Part shown: one piece after another, positions 1-7,532 of the stretch | How positions within the stretch are numbered: position 1 is the stretch's first letter | How the letters are laid out: each line of letters opens with the position of its first letter | Assembly: GCF_000341265.1 (NCBI RefSeq) | Contig: NZ_ANAE01000201.1 | Location: forward strand, 1 to 40,512 | Source: Nocardiopsis prasina DSM 43845 | GTDB taxonomy: Bacteria > Actinomycetota > Actinomycetes > Streptosporangiales > Streptosporangiaceae | Length of the DNA: 40,512 nucleotides | Direction: 5' to 3' | Notes under the pieces: generated by a model | What the model was told of the DNA's origin: nothing | Databases searched by the model: none | The model's input: only the letters and a program-made list of their open reading frames with translations | Translations under genes and position numbers: made by a program

Positions 1-663
1 CCCCGGGATCTCCACGAACGCCCCGCCGCAGCGCTCAGCGAGCCCGGCGGCACCCTCGGCGACGGTGTCCCCGGCTCCGGCGACCAGGAGCGGCGGGAGG
101 CCCTCGGGACGCGGTTCCTCCTGGAAGGGACGGGCGGCCTGGCCGCGGGCGCACGCGGCGAGCGCCGCGGCGTCGTTGCCCGGAAGCGCGACCACGGTCC
201 GGTACACGTGGTCGAAGGGGGTGTCCCCCGCGCCCGGTTCGGCAGCACCCAGGCCCGCCAGAGCGTCGGCCGGGCCGAACCCGCCCAGCACCGTACGACG
301 CACCCGCTCGGGCGCGGTGAGCGCGAGTTCCCAGGCGATCCGGGAGCCCATGGAGTAGCCGACGACGTCGACGCGCTCCACGGCCAGCTCGTCGAGCAGA
401 CCCACAAGGTCGGCGACGAAGTGTTCGGGCAGGTAGAGCCCGCTGTCGGTCGGCTTGTCACTGGCCCCGTGCCCGCGCAGGTCCGGGCCGATCACCCGGC
501 GTCCGGCGGTGTCGAACGCGCGCGGCCACCCGGCGGCGCTCCAATTCATCTCGAACGTGGTACCGAAACCGTGCAGCAGAAGCACCGGAAGGTGATCGCC
601 GGGGGCCTGCGGCGGCAAATCCGCATAACGCATTGTCACGTCTCCGACGAGATTCGCGTTCAT
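1..663 (-). CDS. alpha/beta hydrolase, C-terminus cut by window edge
   Basis: This is an alpha/beta-hydrolase-fold protein whose last codons lie beyond position 1. Reading the minus strand gives an open frame with the oxyanion-hole region LLLHGFG near residue 34, PDLRGHG, and the nucleophile elbow GYSMG (Ser about residue 103). A VAGAGD segment fits the acidic residue; the catalytic His is off the window. Two starts are possible: ATG at 663, or ATG at 633, which has GGAG eight bases upstream. The gene follows the lipoyl-domain gene by about 140 bp on the same strand. In acetoin dehydrogenase systems, AcoC fuses a lipoyl domain to an alpha/beta hydrolase, so this gene may supply the second half of a split AcoC-like E2. 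That role is inference. The substrate cannot be read from the sequence. Confidence 0.85.
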   Translation of the reverse strand, partial: MNANLVGDVTMRYADLPPQAPGDHLPVLLLHGFGTTFEMNWSAAGWPRAFDTAGRRVIGPDLRGHGASDKPTDSGLYLPEHFVADLVGLLDELAVERVDVVGYSMGSRIAWELALTAPERVRRTVLGGFGPADALAGLGAAEPGAGDTPFDHVYRTVVALPGNDAAALAACARGQAARPFQEEPRPEGLPPLLVAGAGDTVAEGAAGLAERCGGAFVEIPG

Positions 664-707
664 GAATCTTTTCCGTTCTCGATCCGGTGGGGATTTGTTG
701 GAAGCGA

Positions 708-790
708 ACGAGGGCCCATTCAGACGTTCCCATAAACAGAATGACCCGAAGGGCCGTTCCGTTGGTGTCGACGTCCGAACGGGCCCTCGT
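708..790. repeat. inverted repeat between hydrolase and lipoyl gene
   Basis: ACGAGGGCCC at 708-717 is matched exactly in inverted orientation by GGGCCCTCGT at 781-790, and partial pairing continues on the inner side (TTC). The arms flank about 63 bases just after the stop of the lipoyl gene. It could be a long-loop terminator or a paired protein-binding site; each arm also contains the palindrome GGGCCC. Confidence 0.45.
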
Positions 791-800
791 CGTCACGGCC

Positions 801-1145
801 TCAGTTCGTCGGTGGCCTGAGTCGGACCCGGCGCTGCGGTTTGGCGTCCTCAGTGGGAACGCGTCCGACGATTCCGGCCTGCGGCGCCCTTTCCTCGACC
901 TCCACCGCGAAGGTCACCAGGGGGTCGCCGACGGGGACCACCTGCTCCTCCTCCGCGTGCAGCTCCACCACGCGCCCGGCCTTGGGCGAGGGGATGACCA
1001 CGGCGGACTTGGTGGTCTCCACCTCGACCAGGGGGTCGTTGCGGCCGATCGTGTCCCCGACCGCGACCTGCCACTCCAGGACGGTCGCCTCGACCAGGCC
1101 CTCGCCCAGGTCGGGGAGGGTGAAGGTGATGTTCTCTTCTGCCAT
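801..1145 (-). CDS. stand-alone lipoyl-domain protein (truncated E2-like)
   Basis: This 114-residue protein is almost entirely one lipoyl domain. It begins with FTLPDLGEGL and carries the lipoylation motif EVETTKSAV with Lys46. After residue 85 comes a short Pro/Arg-rich tail and then a stop. A normal 2-oxoacid dehydrogenase E2 is about 400-450 residues, with a peripheral-subunit-binding domain and a catalytic acyltransferase domain; both are missing. The ATG lies 5 bases after the E1-beta stop, so translation is probably coupled. The tail resembles the linker after the lipoyl domain of actinobacterial E2 proteins, which suggests ancestral loss of the C-terminus. Alternatively it is a carrier subunit working with the downstream hydrolase or with an E2 encoded elsewhere. 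Confidence 0.88.
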   Translation of the reverse strand: MAEENITFTLPDLGEGLVEATVLEWQVAVGDTIGRNDPLVEVETTKSAVVIPSPKAGRVVELHAEEEQVVPVGDPLVTFAVEVEERAPQAGIVGRVPTEDAKPQRRVRLRPPTN

Positions 1146-1150
1146 GTGGG

Positions 1151-2170
1151 CTAGTACTCCAGGGTTCGCTGGACCGCGAGCAGGACGCGGTCGATCGTCG
1201 GCAGGTACTGGGGCTCCAGCGGTCCGGCCGGGTAGGGCACGTCGAACCCGGTGACGCGCTGGACCGGGGCGGCCAGCTCACGGAAGCAGTTCTCGGTGAT
1301 GAGGGTGGCCACCTCCGCGCCGAGTCCCGCGGTGAGCGGGGCCTCGTGGACGACCACGGCGCGCTTGGTGCGCGCCACCGAGGCGGCCAGCCCGGCGGCG
1401 TCGATGGGCTTGAGCCAGCGCAGGTCGAGGACCTCCAGGTCCACTCCGTCCTCGGCGGCGAGTTCGGCCACCTGGAGGCAGCGGTGCACCATCGCGCCCC
1501 AGGCGACGAGGGTGGCGTGGCTGCCGGGGCGCACGATCCTGCTAGTGCCGATGGGGTCGGTGGGCTCGCTCAGCACCACCGGGCGGCGGTCCCAGTAGCG
1601 GGCTTTGGGCTCCATGTAGACGACCGGGTCGTCGGAGCGCACGGACTGGAGCAGCAGGCTGTACGCCTCGGCGGGGTCGGAGGGGGCGACGACCTTCAGC
1701 CCGGGGGTGTGCGCGAAGAGCGCCTCCAGGCTCTCCCCGTGGTGCTCGGGTGCCTGGATGCCGCCGAAGGACGGCAGGCGCAGGGTGATCGGCATGGGGG
1801 CGGCGCCACGCGTGCGGTAGTTCATGCGCGCCACCTGGTTGACGATCTGGTCGACGGCCGGATACGCGAAGCCGTCGAACTGGAGCTCGGGGACCGGCCG
1901 CCAGCCGTTCATCGCCAGACCGACCGCCATGCCCATGATGGCCGACTCCGCCAGCGGGGTGTCGAAGACGCGCTGGTCGCCGAACTCCTTCTGGAGACCG
2001 TCGGTGACGCGGAAGACGCCGCCGAGGGCGCCGACGTCCTCACCGAAGACGAGGACGTCGGGGTCCTCCTCCAACAGGACGCGCAGGGCCCGGTTGATCG
2101 CCTGCTGCATGGACAGCTCGACCGCTCGGGAGTCGGCCGGTGCGTCGGTGTGTTCGATCAGCTCGGTCAC
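1151..2170 (-). CDS. bkdB: 2-oxoacid dehydrogenase E1 component, beta subunit
   Basis: The beta subunit of a heterotetrameric thiamine-diphosphate E1 decarboxylates a 2-oxo acid and transfers the acyl group to a lipoyl domain. The 339-residue protein has the transketolase-type pyrimidine domain (VFGEDVGALGGVFRVTDGL near 41-60, then DTPLAESAIMGMAVGLA) and a transketolase C-terminal domain from about residue 200. Length and motifs fit branched-chain 2-oxoacid (BkdB), pyruvate and acetoin E1-beta subunits alike, so substrate is uncertain. The start is GTG at 2170, overlapping the E1-alpha stop as GTGA, which implies coupled translation. A divergent Lrp-family regulator supports a branched-chain amino acid role by analogy with bkdR. 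Confidence 0.92.
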   Translation of the reverse strand: MTELIEHTDAPADSRAVELSMQQAINRALRVLLEEDPDVLVFGEDVGALGGVFRVTDGLQKEFGDQRVFDTPLAESAIMGMAVGLAMNGWRPVPELQFDGFAYPAVDQIVNQVARMNYRTRGAAPMPITLRLPSFGGIQAPEHHGESLEALFAHTPGLKVVAPSDPAEAYSLLLQSVRSDDPVVYMEPKARYWDRRPVVLSEPTDPIGTSRIVRPGSHATLVAWGAMVHRCLQVAELAAEDGVDLEVLDLRWLKPIDAAGLAASVARTKRAVVVHEAPLTAGLGAEVATLITENCFRELAAPVQRVTGFDVPYPAGPLEPQYLPTIDRVLLAVQRTLEY

Positions 2171-3204
2171 AGCTCGACCTCTTCCTGCCAGGTGCGGTGC
2201 TGCCGGGCCAGCTCCTCGGTGGTCTCCCGGAACACGTGGGTGAACAGTTCGGAGCCGTCGGGCTCGGGGGTCTCGGCGACCCCGTCACGGATCTCCTCGG
2301 CGCGCTTGGCGGCCTCCGCGTCGACGGTGGCGAGGTGGGACTCGTCGTCGTGCCCGGCCTCGATCATCGCGGTGCGCAGCAGGTCGAGGGGGTCGCGTGT
2401 GCGCCAGTGGTCGGTGTCGGCGCGGTCCCGGTAGCGGCTGGGGTCGTCGGAGGTGGAGTGGGGTTCGACGCGGTAGGTGAGGGCCTCGATGACCGTGGGG
2501 CCGCCGCCCGCGCGGGCACGCTCGACCGCCTCGGCGGTGGCGGTGTACACGGCGCCGACGTCGTTGCCGTCGACGAGCACCCCGGGCATGCCGTAGCCCT
2601 CGGCGCGGGCCGCGACGGAGCCGCCCGCGACCTGGCGCTCGTTGGGCACCGAGAGGGCCCACTGGTTGTTCTGGCAGAGGAAGACGACGGGTGCCGTGAA
2701 CACGCCCGCGAAGTTCATGGACTCGTGGACGTCGCCCTCGGAGCTGGCGCCGTCGCCGAAGTAGGCCATGGCGACACCGTCACCGCCGCGGAGCCGTTCG
2801 CCGACCGCCCATCCCACGGCGTGCGGGACGGGGCCGCCGACGACCGCGTTGATGGCGCCGAAGCGGGACTCCATGACGTCGTGGAGTCCGCCGTGCCACA
2901 GGGCGCGGTGGGTGGCCATGTAGGCGACCATCTCCACGCCGTAGGCGAGGGCGGAGGCCATCTCGCGGTAGGTGGGGAAGACGAAGTCGCGGGTGGGGTC
3001 GAGCGCGCTGGCGCTGCCCACCTGGGCGGCCTCCTGACCCCGGACGGAGACGTACGCGGGGAAGACGCCCTGCCGCTGGAGGGCGATGGCCTCGGTGTCC
3101 AGGTCACGCGCGGTGCGCATGGCGCGGTACAGCTCCCGGGTGAGTTCGGGTCGCAGGTGCTCCACGGTGATGGCGCCCTGGCCCGTGGGCTCTGGGGTTG
3201 GCAT
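2167..3204 (-). CDS. bkdA: 2-oxoacid dehydrogenase E1 component, alpha subunit
   Basis: This is the alpha subunit of the thiamine-diphosphate E1. The 345-residue protein has the cofactor motif starting GDG at 150-152 and ending NN at 179-180, with the usual spacing, plus the GQEAAQVG and FPTYREM segments found in BkdA/PdhA/AcoA-type E1-alpha chains. The first gene of its operon, it starts at ATG 3204 with GGGAG nine bases upstream. E1-beta, a lone lipoyl domain and a hydrolase follow. The order E1-alpha, E1-beta, lipoyl, hydrolase matches acoA-acoB-acoC if acoC were split; the divergent Lrp regulator matches bkd loci. The bkd symbol is therefore provisional. Confidence 0.92.
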   Translation of the reverse strand: MPTPEPTGQGAITVEHLRPELTRELYRAMRTARDLDTEAIALQRQGVFPAYVSVRGQEAAQVGSASALDPTRDFVFPTYREMASALAYGVEMVAYMATHRALWHGGLHDVMESRFGAINAVVGGPVPHAVGWAVGERLRGGDGVAMAYFGDGASSEGDVHESMNFAGVFTAPVVFLCQNNQWALSVPNERQVAGGSVAARAEGYGMPGVLVDGNDVGAVYTATAEAVERARAGGGPTVIEALTYRVEPHSTSDDPSRYRDRADTDHWRTRDPLDLLRTAMIEAGHDDESHLATVDAEAAKRAEEIRDGVAETPEPDGSELFTHVFRETTEELARQHRTWQEEVEL

Positions 3205-3828
3205 GTCGAGCGGCTCCCAACGTGGCCCTGCGCGCGTGTGGCGCGACCCGGGCTCGGGGTGGTCAGGTCTGCCTTTGATTCTCCGTACAACTGGACAGTT
3301 TCGCTAGATACGACCGTACAGTCGATACGATCAAGAACGTTGGACCTGGTTTCGTTCGTGGATGTCCAAGTTTCAGCCTCCGAAACAGGGGAAAACGACA
3401 CGCAGTGCCAAACATCACGAATCACCATCAACACCACCATCCGCCAACCCCACCGAAGGGAAGCCCGGAAGCCACACACAGGAGTCGTCGTATGCCCGGA
3501 CAGTCACGACAAATATGCGGAGAATGGGTGTCAGGACAAGAATTTCTGGCGGATTCCGGCGGTTCGGGTGTAGTTACTGCTCAGTCAGGGAAACCCTCGA
3601 CCTACTCCGTGCGTCAACCATGAGTACAGTCGGAACTCCTCCGCCACTCCCCCGTTTGGCGGTTCGCACAAGAGGTCCGTACGCACGAATCCCCCCGATA
3701 CCCCCACACCGACCCGAGCACCACGGAACGTGCGTCCGTCATCTCCCCGACCGGTTTTTCCCAGCTTCCTGTCAATGAAGACAGCACGGAGCCGAGCCCT
3801 GCGACAAGAGCACACGAGGAGCACGCAC
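3205..3828. other. 624-bp divergent intergenic region, E1-alpha / lrp
   Basis: This region is less GC-rich than its surroundings and must hold both divergent promoters. The E1-alpha side carries the candidate operator cluster at 3289-3331. A short frame from ATG 3492 to 3623 (43 codons) has a good CAGGAG site seven bases upstream, but its third-position GC is only about 45% and the product is not recognised, so I do not call it a gene. No RNA gene, repeat array or mobile sequence is visible. Confidence 0.6.
3289..3331. promoter_or_regulatory. candidate operator cluster upstream of E1-alpha
   Basis: AACTGGACAGTT (3289-3300) is a perfect inverted repeat with a 2-bp centre. Just upstream relative to the operon, GATACGA occurs at 3307-3313 and again at 3324-3330, flanking the near-palindrome CGACCGTACAGTCG (3311-3324, 12 of 14 symmetric). 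The cluster is about 85-125 bp before the E1-alpha start. Lrp-family proteins bind arrays of such sites, so the neighbouring regulator is the obvious candidate binder; this is inferred. Confidence 0.4.
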
Positions 3829-4323
3829 ATGGCCATGGGCGAACAGCACAGGAACGGCCGGCGGCCGGACACGACCGACCAGACCATTCTGAGCGCGCTC
3901 GCCAAGGACGCCCGGACCGGCATCACCGAGATCGCCGCGCTGGCCAACGTCTCCCGAGCCACGGCATACAACCGGATCAAGCGCCTCACCGACGAAGGGG
4001 TCATCCGCGGCTACTCCGTGGTGACCGACCACTCCAAAATGGGGCTCGGCGTCACCGCGCTCGTCCTCATCTCCGGCAGTCAGCCCGACTGGCGGGCCAA
4101 CCGGGAGATCCTCTCGTCCTACCCCGAGATCGAGTACTGCTGGTACGTGGTGGGGTCGGCGGACATCGTGCTGCTGGTCCGCGTCGCCAACACCAACCAG
4201 CTGCGCGACCTGATCCTGAGCCGCCTCCAGTCGCTCCCCGGTGTGACGTCCACCCAGACGCTCACCGTCATCGACGAGGTCGTACACCGACCGGTCGTGG
4301 AGCCCGCCGAGGGGAGCGAGTGA
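3829..4323 (+). CDS. bkdR: Lrp/AsnC-family transcriptional regulator
   Basis: This 164-residue regulator has an N-terminal HTH domain (about residues 13-60: DTTDQTILSALAKDAR, then ALANVSRATAYNRIKRL) and a C-terminal RAM-type effector domain ending VIDEVVHRPV. The size is right for the Lrp/AsnC family. I chose ATG 3829 because GAGGAG lies seven bases upstream; the frame is open further upstream but without signals. It is divergent from the 2-oxoacid dehydrogenase operon, which is where BkdR-type Lrp regulators sit in other bacteria, so it probably senses a branched-chain amino acid or keto acid and controls that operon. The symbol is assigned by context. Its stop is 18 bp from the convergent stop of the phosphomutase gene. 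Confidence 0.88.
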   Translation: MAMGEQHRNGRRPDTTDQTILSALAKDARTGITEIAALANVSRATAYNRIKRLTDEGVIRGYSVVTDHSKMGLGVTALVLISGSQPDWRANREILSSYPEIEYCWYVVGSADIVLLVRVANTNQLRDLILSRLQSLPGVTSTQTLTVIDEVVHRPVVEPAEGSE

Positions 4324-4341
4324 CCCCGCCCCACCCCCGGA

Positions 4342-6015
4342 TCATCCCCTGACCACCCCGGCGACCGCCGTCATCAGCTCGGACAGCAGTTCCGAGCCGC
4401 GCGCGCGGCTGGCAGCGATGTCGCCGTCGACCCCCGACACCACCTCTGCGTAGGCCTTCAGTTTGGGTTCGGTCCCCGAGGGGCGCAGCGTCACCCGCCC
4501 ACGCGTCCCACCTTCGAGCTCGAACCGCACGGCGTCCGTCGGCGGCAGACCCACGTGCCCGTCGGCGAAGTCCACGACCCCCGACACCTTCAGGGGGCCG
4601 AACGCGGCGGGCGGTTCGGCGCGCAACCGCCGCATCGCCGCGGTGATCTCCGAGAGGTCCCGCACCCGGACCGACAACTGGTCGCTCAGGTGCAGGCCGT
4701 ACCGCCTGGCCTGGTCGTCGAGGAGGTCGACCAGCGTGCGGCCCCGGCTACGCGCCTCGGCCGCCAGCGCCAGCGCCACGAGCGCCGCGCTCACGCCGTC
4801 CTTGTCGGCCACCGGTCGGCCGTCGTCCCCGCCCACGCAGTAGCCCAGCGCCTCCTCGTAGGAGAACACCCTGCTCTGGCCGGGCGCGCCCGCGCGAGCC
4901 AACCACTTGAAGCCGGTCAGGGTCTCCTCGTAGTGCACTCCCCTGTCCCGGGCGATCTTGCCGAGCAGACTGGAGGAGACGATCGAGGTGGCCACCACCC
5001 GGTCCGCGCCACTCGTGTGGTCCAGCACGTATTCGGCGAGCAGGCCGCCGACTTCGTTCCCGGTGAGGAGGCCGTACCCGGGCACCGCCAGGGCCAGCCG
5101 GTCGGCGTCGGGGTCGTTGGCCACCACCAGGTCCGCCCCGTGGGCCTCCCCCGCCGCCAGGGCCAGGTCCATCGCACCCGGCTCCTCCGGATTGGGGAAG
5201 GCGACAGTGGGGAAGTCCGGGTCCGGTTCGAACTGCTCGACCACCACCTCGGGCGCCGCGAACCCGGCCCGCTCCACCGCCTCCGACAGCACCCGGCCGC
5301 CCACGCCGTGCAGGGGCGTGTAGACCACCGAGAGCTCCCTGGGCCCGTCCGGAACCAGCGCGGTCACCGCGTCCAGGTACTCCGAGACCGCGTCGGCGCC
5401 CAGCACCTCCCAGTCCTCGCCCAGCGGCAGCGCGCCGACCGGCCCCACCGCGTCGATGGCCGCGGAGATCTCGGCGTCCACCGGTGAGACGATCTGGCTG
5501 CCCGCGTCGTGACCGGACCCGCCCACGTACACCTTGTAGCCGTTGTCCTGGGGCGGATTGTGGCTGGCGGTGACCACGATCCCGGCGTCCGCGCCCAACC
5601 GCCGCAGGGTGTGGGCCAGCACGGGCGTGGGCAGCGGGCCGGGCAGCAGGGACACCCGGTGCCCGGCCCCGGTGAGGACGGCGGCGCTGTCCCGGGCGAA
5701 GTCGGCCGACCGGTGGCGGGCGTCGTAGCCGATCACCACGTGTCGGCGCTCCGCCCCGAGCCACGCCGCGATCCCCGCCGCCGCGCGCATGACCACGACG
5801 CGGTTCATCCGGTTGGGCCCGGCCCCCAGCGCACCGCGCAGTCCCGCCGTGCCGAACTCCAGCCGCGCCGCGAACCGGTCGTCGAGGTCGGTCAGGGCCT
5901 CCCCGTCGCCGACCTCGACGCGGGCCAGGAGCGCGCCCAGTTCCCCCCGGGTGCCGGGGTCGGGGTCCTGGTCGAGCCAGTCCCTGGCCTCGACGAGGAG
6001 CGCGGAGTCGATCAT
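4342..6015 (-). CDS. pmmB: phospho-sugar mutase (phosphomannomutase/phosphoglucomutase type)
   Basis: This 557-residue alpha-D-phosphohexomutase interconverts hexose (or pentose) 1- and 6-(5-) phosphates. Visible motifs are the phosphoserine loop TASHNPPQDNGYKVY, the metal-binding loop NDPDADR, the sugar-binding GFKW region, and the C-terminal RPSGTEPKLK phosphate loop. All catalytic segments are intact and the length is normal for the ManB/PmmB subgroup. The start at ATG 6015 has AGGAG six bases upstream. It lies 84 bp after purine nucleoside phosphorylase on the same strand, the same pairing as pmmB-deoD in mycobacteria. In this setting it could act as a phosphopentomutase linking PNP-released (deoxy)ribose-1-phosphate to the aldolase product; that substrate is inferred. 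Confidence 0.93.
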   Translation of the reverse strand: MIDSALLVEARDWLDQDPDPGTRGELGALLARVEVGDGEALTDLDDRFAARLEFGTAGLRGALGAGPNRMNRVVVMRAAAGIAAWLGAERRHVVIGYDARHRSADFARDSAAVLTGAGHRVSLLPGPLPTPVLAHTLRRLGADAGIVVTASHNPPQDNGYKVYVGGSGHDAGSQIVSPVDAEISAAIDAVGPVGALPLGEDWEVLGADAVSEYLDAVTALVPDGPRELSVVYTPLHGVGGRVLSEAVERAGFAAPEVVVEQFEPDPDFPTVAFPNPEEPGAMDLALAAGEAHGADLVVANDPDADRLALAVPGYGLLTGNEVGGLLAEYVLDHTSGADRVVATSIVSSSLLGKIARDRGVHYEETLTGFKWLARAGAPGQSRVFSYEEALGYCVGGDDGRPVADKDGVSAALVALALAAEARSRGRTLVDLLDDQARRYGLHLSDQLSVRVRDLSEITAAMRRLRAEPPAAFGPLKVSGVVDFADGHVGLPPTDAVRFELEGGTRGRVTLRPSGTEPKLKAYAEVVSGVDGDIAASRARGSELLSELMTAVAGVVRG

Positions 6016-6099
6016 GGGAATCTCCTGTCTGGATGAGCGGGCGGGGCCGGGGCGAAGCGGGGCACAGGGGCACCGGACCGAGGCGGACGGCGGGCTCGC

Positions 6100-6897
6100 C
6101 TAGAACCTCTTGACGATGTCCGCGAGCAGACGGCCGACGGTCGCGGCGGAGTCGCGGCCGGTGGCGAGGACGTCCTCGTGGTCGAGGTTGGCTCCCTCCA
6201 GACCGGCGGCGATGTTGGTGACCAGGGACATGCCCAGCACGCGGGCCCCGGCCTCCCGGGCGGCGATGGCCTCAAGGACCGTGGACATGCCGACCAGGTC
6301 GGCTCCCATGGCGCGGAGCATGCGGATCTCGGCGGGGGTCTCGAAGTGCGGGCCGGGCATGGCCGCGTACACGCCCTCGGGAAGGTCGGGGTCGACCTCG
6401 CGGGCCAGGGCGCGCAGCTCCGGGGTGTAGGTCTCGGTGAGGTCCACGAAGGTCGCGCCGGTCAGCGGGGAGCGCGCGGTCATGTTGAGGTGGTCGGCGA
6501 TGAGGACCGGGGAGCCCACGGCGTAGTCGGTGTTGATGCCGCCCGCGGCGTTGGTGAGCACGACGGTCCGCGCGCCCGCGGCAACGGCGGTGCGGACGTT
6601 GTGCACGACCGCGTCGGTGCCGTGGCCCTCGTACAGGTGGGTGCGGCCGAGGAAGGCGAGCACGTGGCGGTCGCCGTCCACGATGCTCCGCAGGGTGCCG
6701 CTGTGCCCCTCCACCGCCGGGGGCAGGAACCCGGGCAGTTCGGAGGTGGCGAACTCGTGCTTGGAGTCGCCGAGCAGGTCGGCGGCGGGCGCCCAGCCGG
6801 ACCCCATCACCAGGGCCACGTCGTAGCTGTCCACACCGGTGCGTGAACGCAGCTCGGTCGCGGCCTCCTCGGCGGCGGCCTGGGGTGTGCGAGTCAC
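6100..6897 (-). CDS. deoD: purine nucleoside phosphorylase
   Basis: This 265-residue protein phosphorolyses purine (deoxy)nucleosides to base and (deoxy)ribose-1-phosphate. It shows the trimeric-PNP motifs: MGSGWAPAAD near the N-terminus, the phosphate/purine region LTNAAGGIN, AMPGPHFETPAEIRM, and GMSTVLEAIAAREAG. Length matches trimeric (PunA-type) PNPs. The frame is open further upstream, but GTG 6897 is the best start: GGAG is well placed and it overlaps the GNAT stop as GTGA. Co-translation with the acetyltransferases and the nearby deoC-aldehyde dehydrogenase operon place it in nucleoside salvage. The mycobacterial name is deoD, although the protein is the PunA structural type. Confidence 0.94.
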   Translation of the reverse strand: MTRTPQAAAEEAATELRSRTGVDSYDVALVMGSGWAPAADLLGDSKHEFATSELPGFLPPAVEGHSGTLRSIVDGDRHVLAFLGRTHLYEGHGTDAVVHNVRTAVAAGARTVVLTNAAGGINTDYAVGSPVLIADHLNMTARSPLTGATFVDLTETYTPELRALAREVDPDLPEGVYAAMPGPHFETPAEIRMLRAMGADLVGMSTVLEAIAAREAGARVLGMSLVTNIAAGLEGANLDHEDVLATGRDSAATVGRLLADIVKRF

Positions 6898-7532
6898 TGG
6901 GGTTTCTCCGTTCGTCGGTACCGCTGGTGCGGTGCGGGGTGGGTTCCGGTCTCCAGGGGGCGGGACATCACTTCCTGGGGGCCCGCGCCACCTGGGACGA
7001 CCGTGCCGGTGAAGTCGAATCCGGAGGCCTTGTAGACGCGCTGCGCCGGTTGGTTGGCCCGGTTGACGCAGAGCACGATCTCCTCGGCGCCCGGAGCGAC
7101 CTCGTGGGCCAGTCCGTCCAGCAGGGGTGCGGAGCAGGAGGCCCGGCCGACTCCCCGGCCCTGCCATTGTGGCGTGACGTAGTAGGCGCGCAGCAGTACC
7201 GCCCGCTCCGGCGCGTCGACCAGCTCCGAGCGCAGGAGCCGGTCCAGCACACCGAACCCCGCGCAGGCGGCCCGCGCCCGGTCGGGGCCGGTCAGCGGCC
7301 CCTCCAGGGCGACGATCGCGTACGGGAAGCGTTCGGGGTCGCCGTCGGCGTCGGGCAGGGTCCGTTCGGGCAGCCCGGTGAAGCGCAGCTGCTCGGGCGG
7401 CAGGTCGTGTTCGAGGGCGGCGTCCCGGAGCAGGCCGGCCTCGGCCGTCCCCGAGTCCAGCCGCACCAGGCGGACCTGGGAGGTGTCCCAGCGCCCCGCC
7501 GCCCTCCTGCGCGACCCCCGCCAGCGCGTCAT
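6894..7532 (-). CDS. GNAT-family N-acetyltransferase (second of a tandem pair)
   Basis: This 212-residue protein carries a GNAT domain with the acetyl-CoA pyrophosphate loop QWQGRGVGRA and the following helix, and a beta-strand/loop EIVLCVNRANQPAQRVYKASGF typical of the C-terminal half. The first ~30 residues are Arg-rich. It is clearly paralogous to the upstream neighbour: both share RLVRLD, GFGVxDR, a CSAPLLD stretch and the C-terminal VETG/LETG-HP-P motif. Start ATG 7532 overlaps the upstream stop as ATGA; its stop overlaps the PNP start as GTGA. The acetyl acceptor is unknown. Confidence 0.85.
   Translation of the reverse strand: MTRWRGSRRRAAGRWDTSQVRLVRLDSGTAEAGLLRDAALEHDLPPEQLRFTGLPERTLPDADGDPERFPYAIVALEGPLTGPDRARAACAGFGVLDRLLRSELVDAPERAVLLRAYYVTPQWQGRGVGRASCSAPLLDGLAHEVAPGAEEIVLCVNRANQPAQRVYKASGFDFTGTVVPGGAGPQEVMSRPLETGTHPAPHQRYRRTEKPQ

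Noticed and set aside
1346..2434. Long plus-strand open frame (362 codons) opposite the E1-beta and E1-alpha genes
   Set aside because: It is antisense to two clear enzymes, has His/Gly-rich low-information content and no ribosome site; such frames are common opposite high-GC genes.
3492..3623. 43-codon frame with a CAGGAG site in the lrp/E1-alpha gap
   Set aside because: The ribosome site is good but codon bias is absent, the product is unrecognised and no terminator or neighbour supports it.
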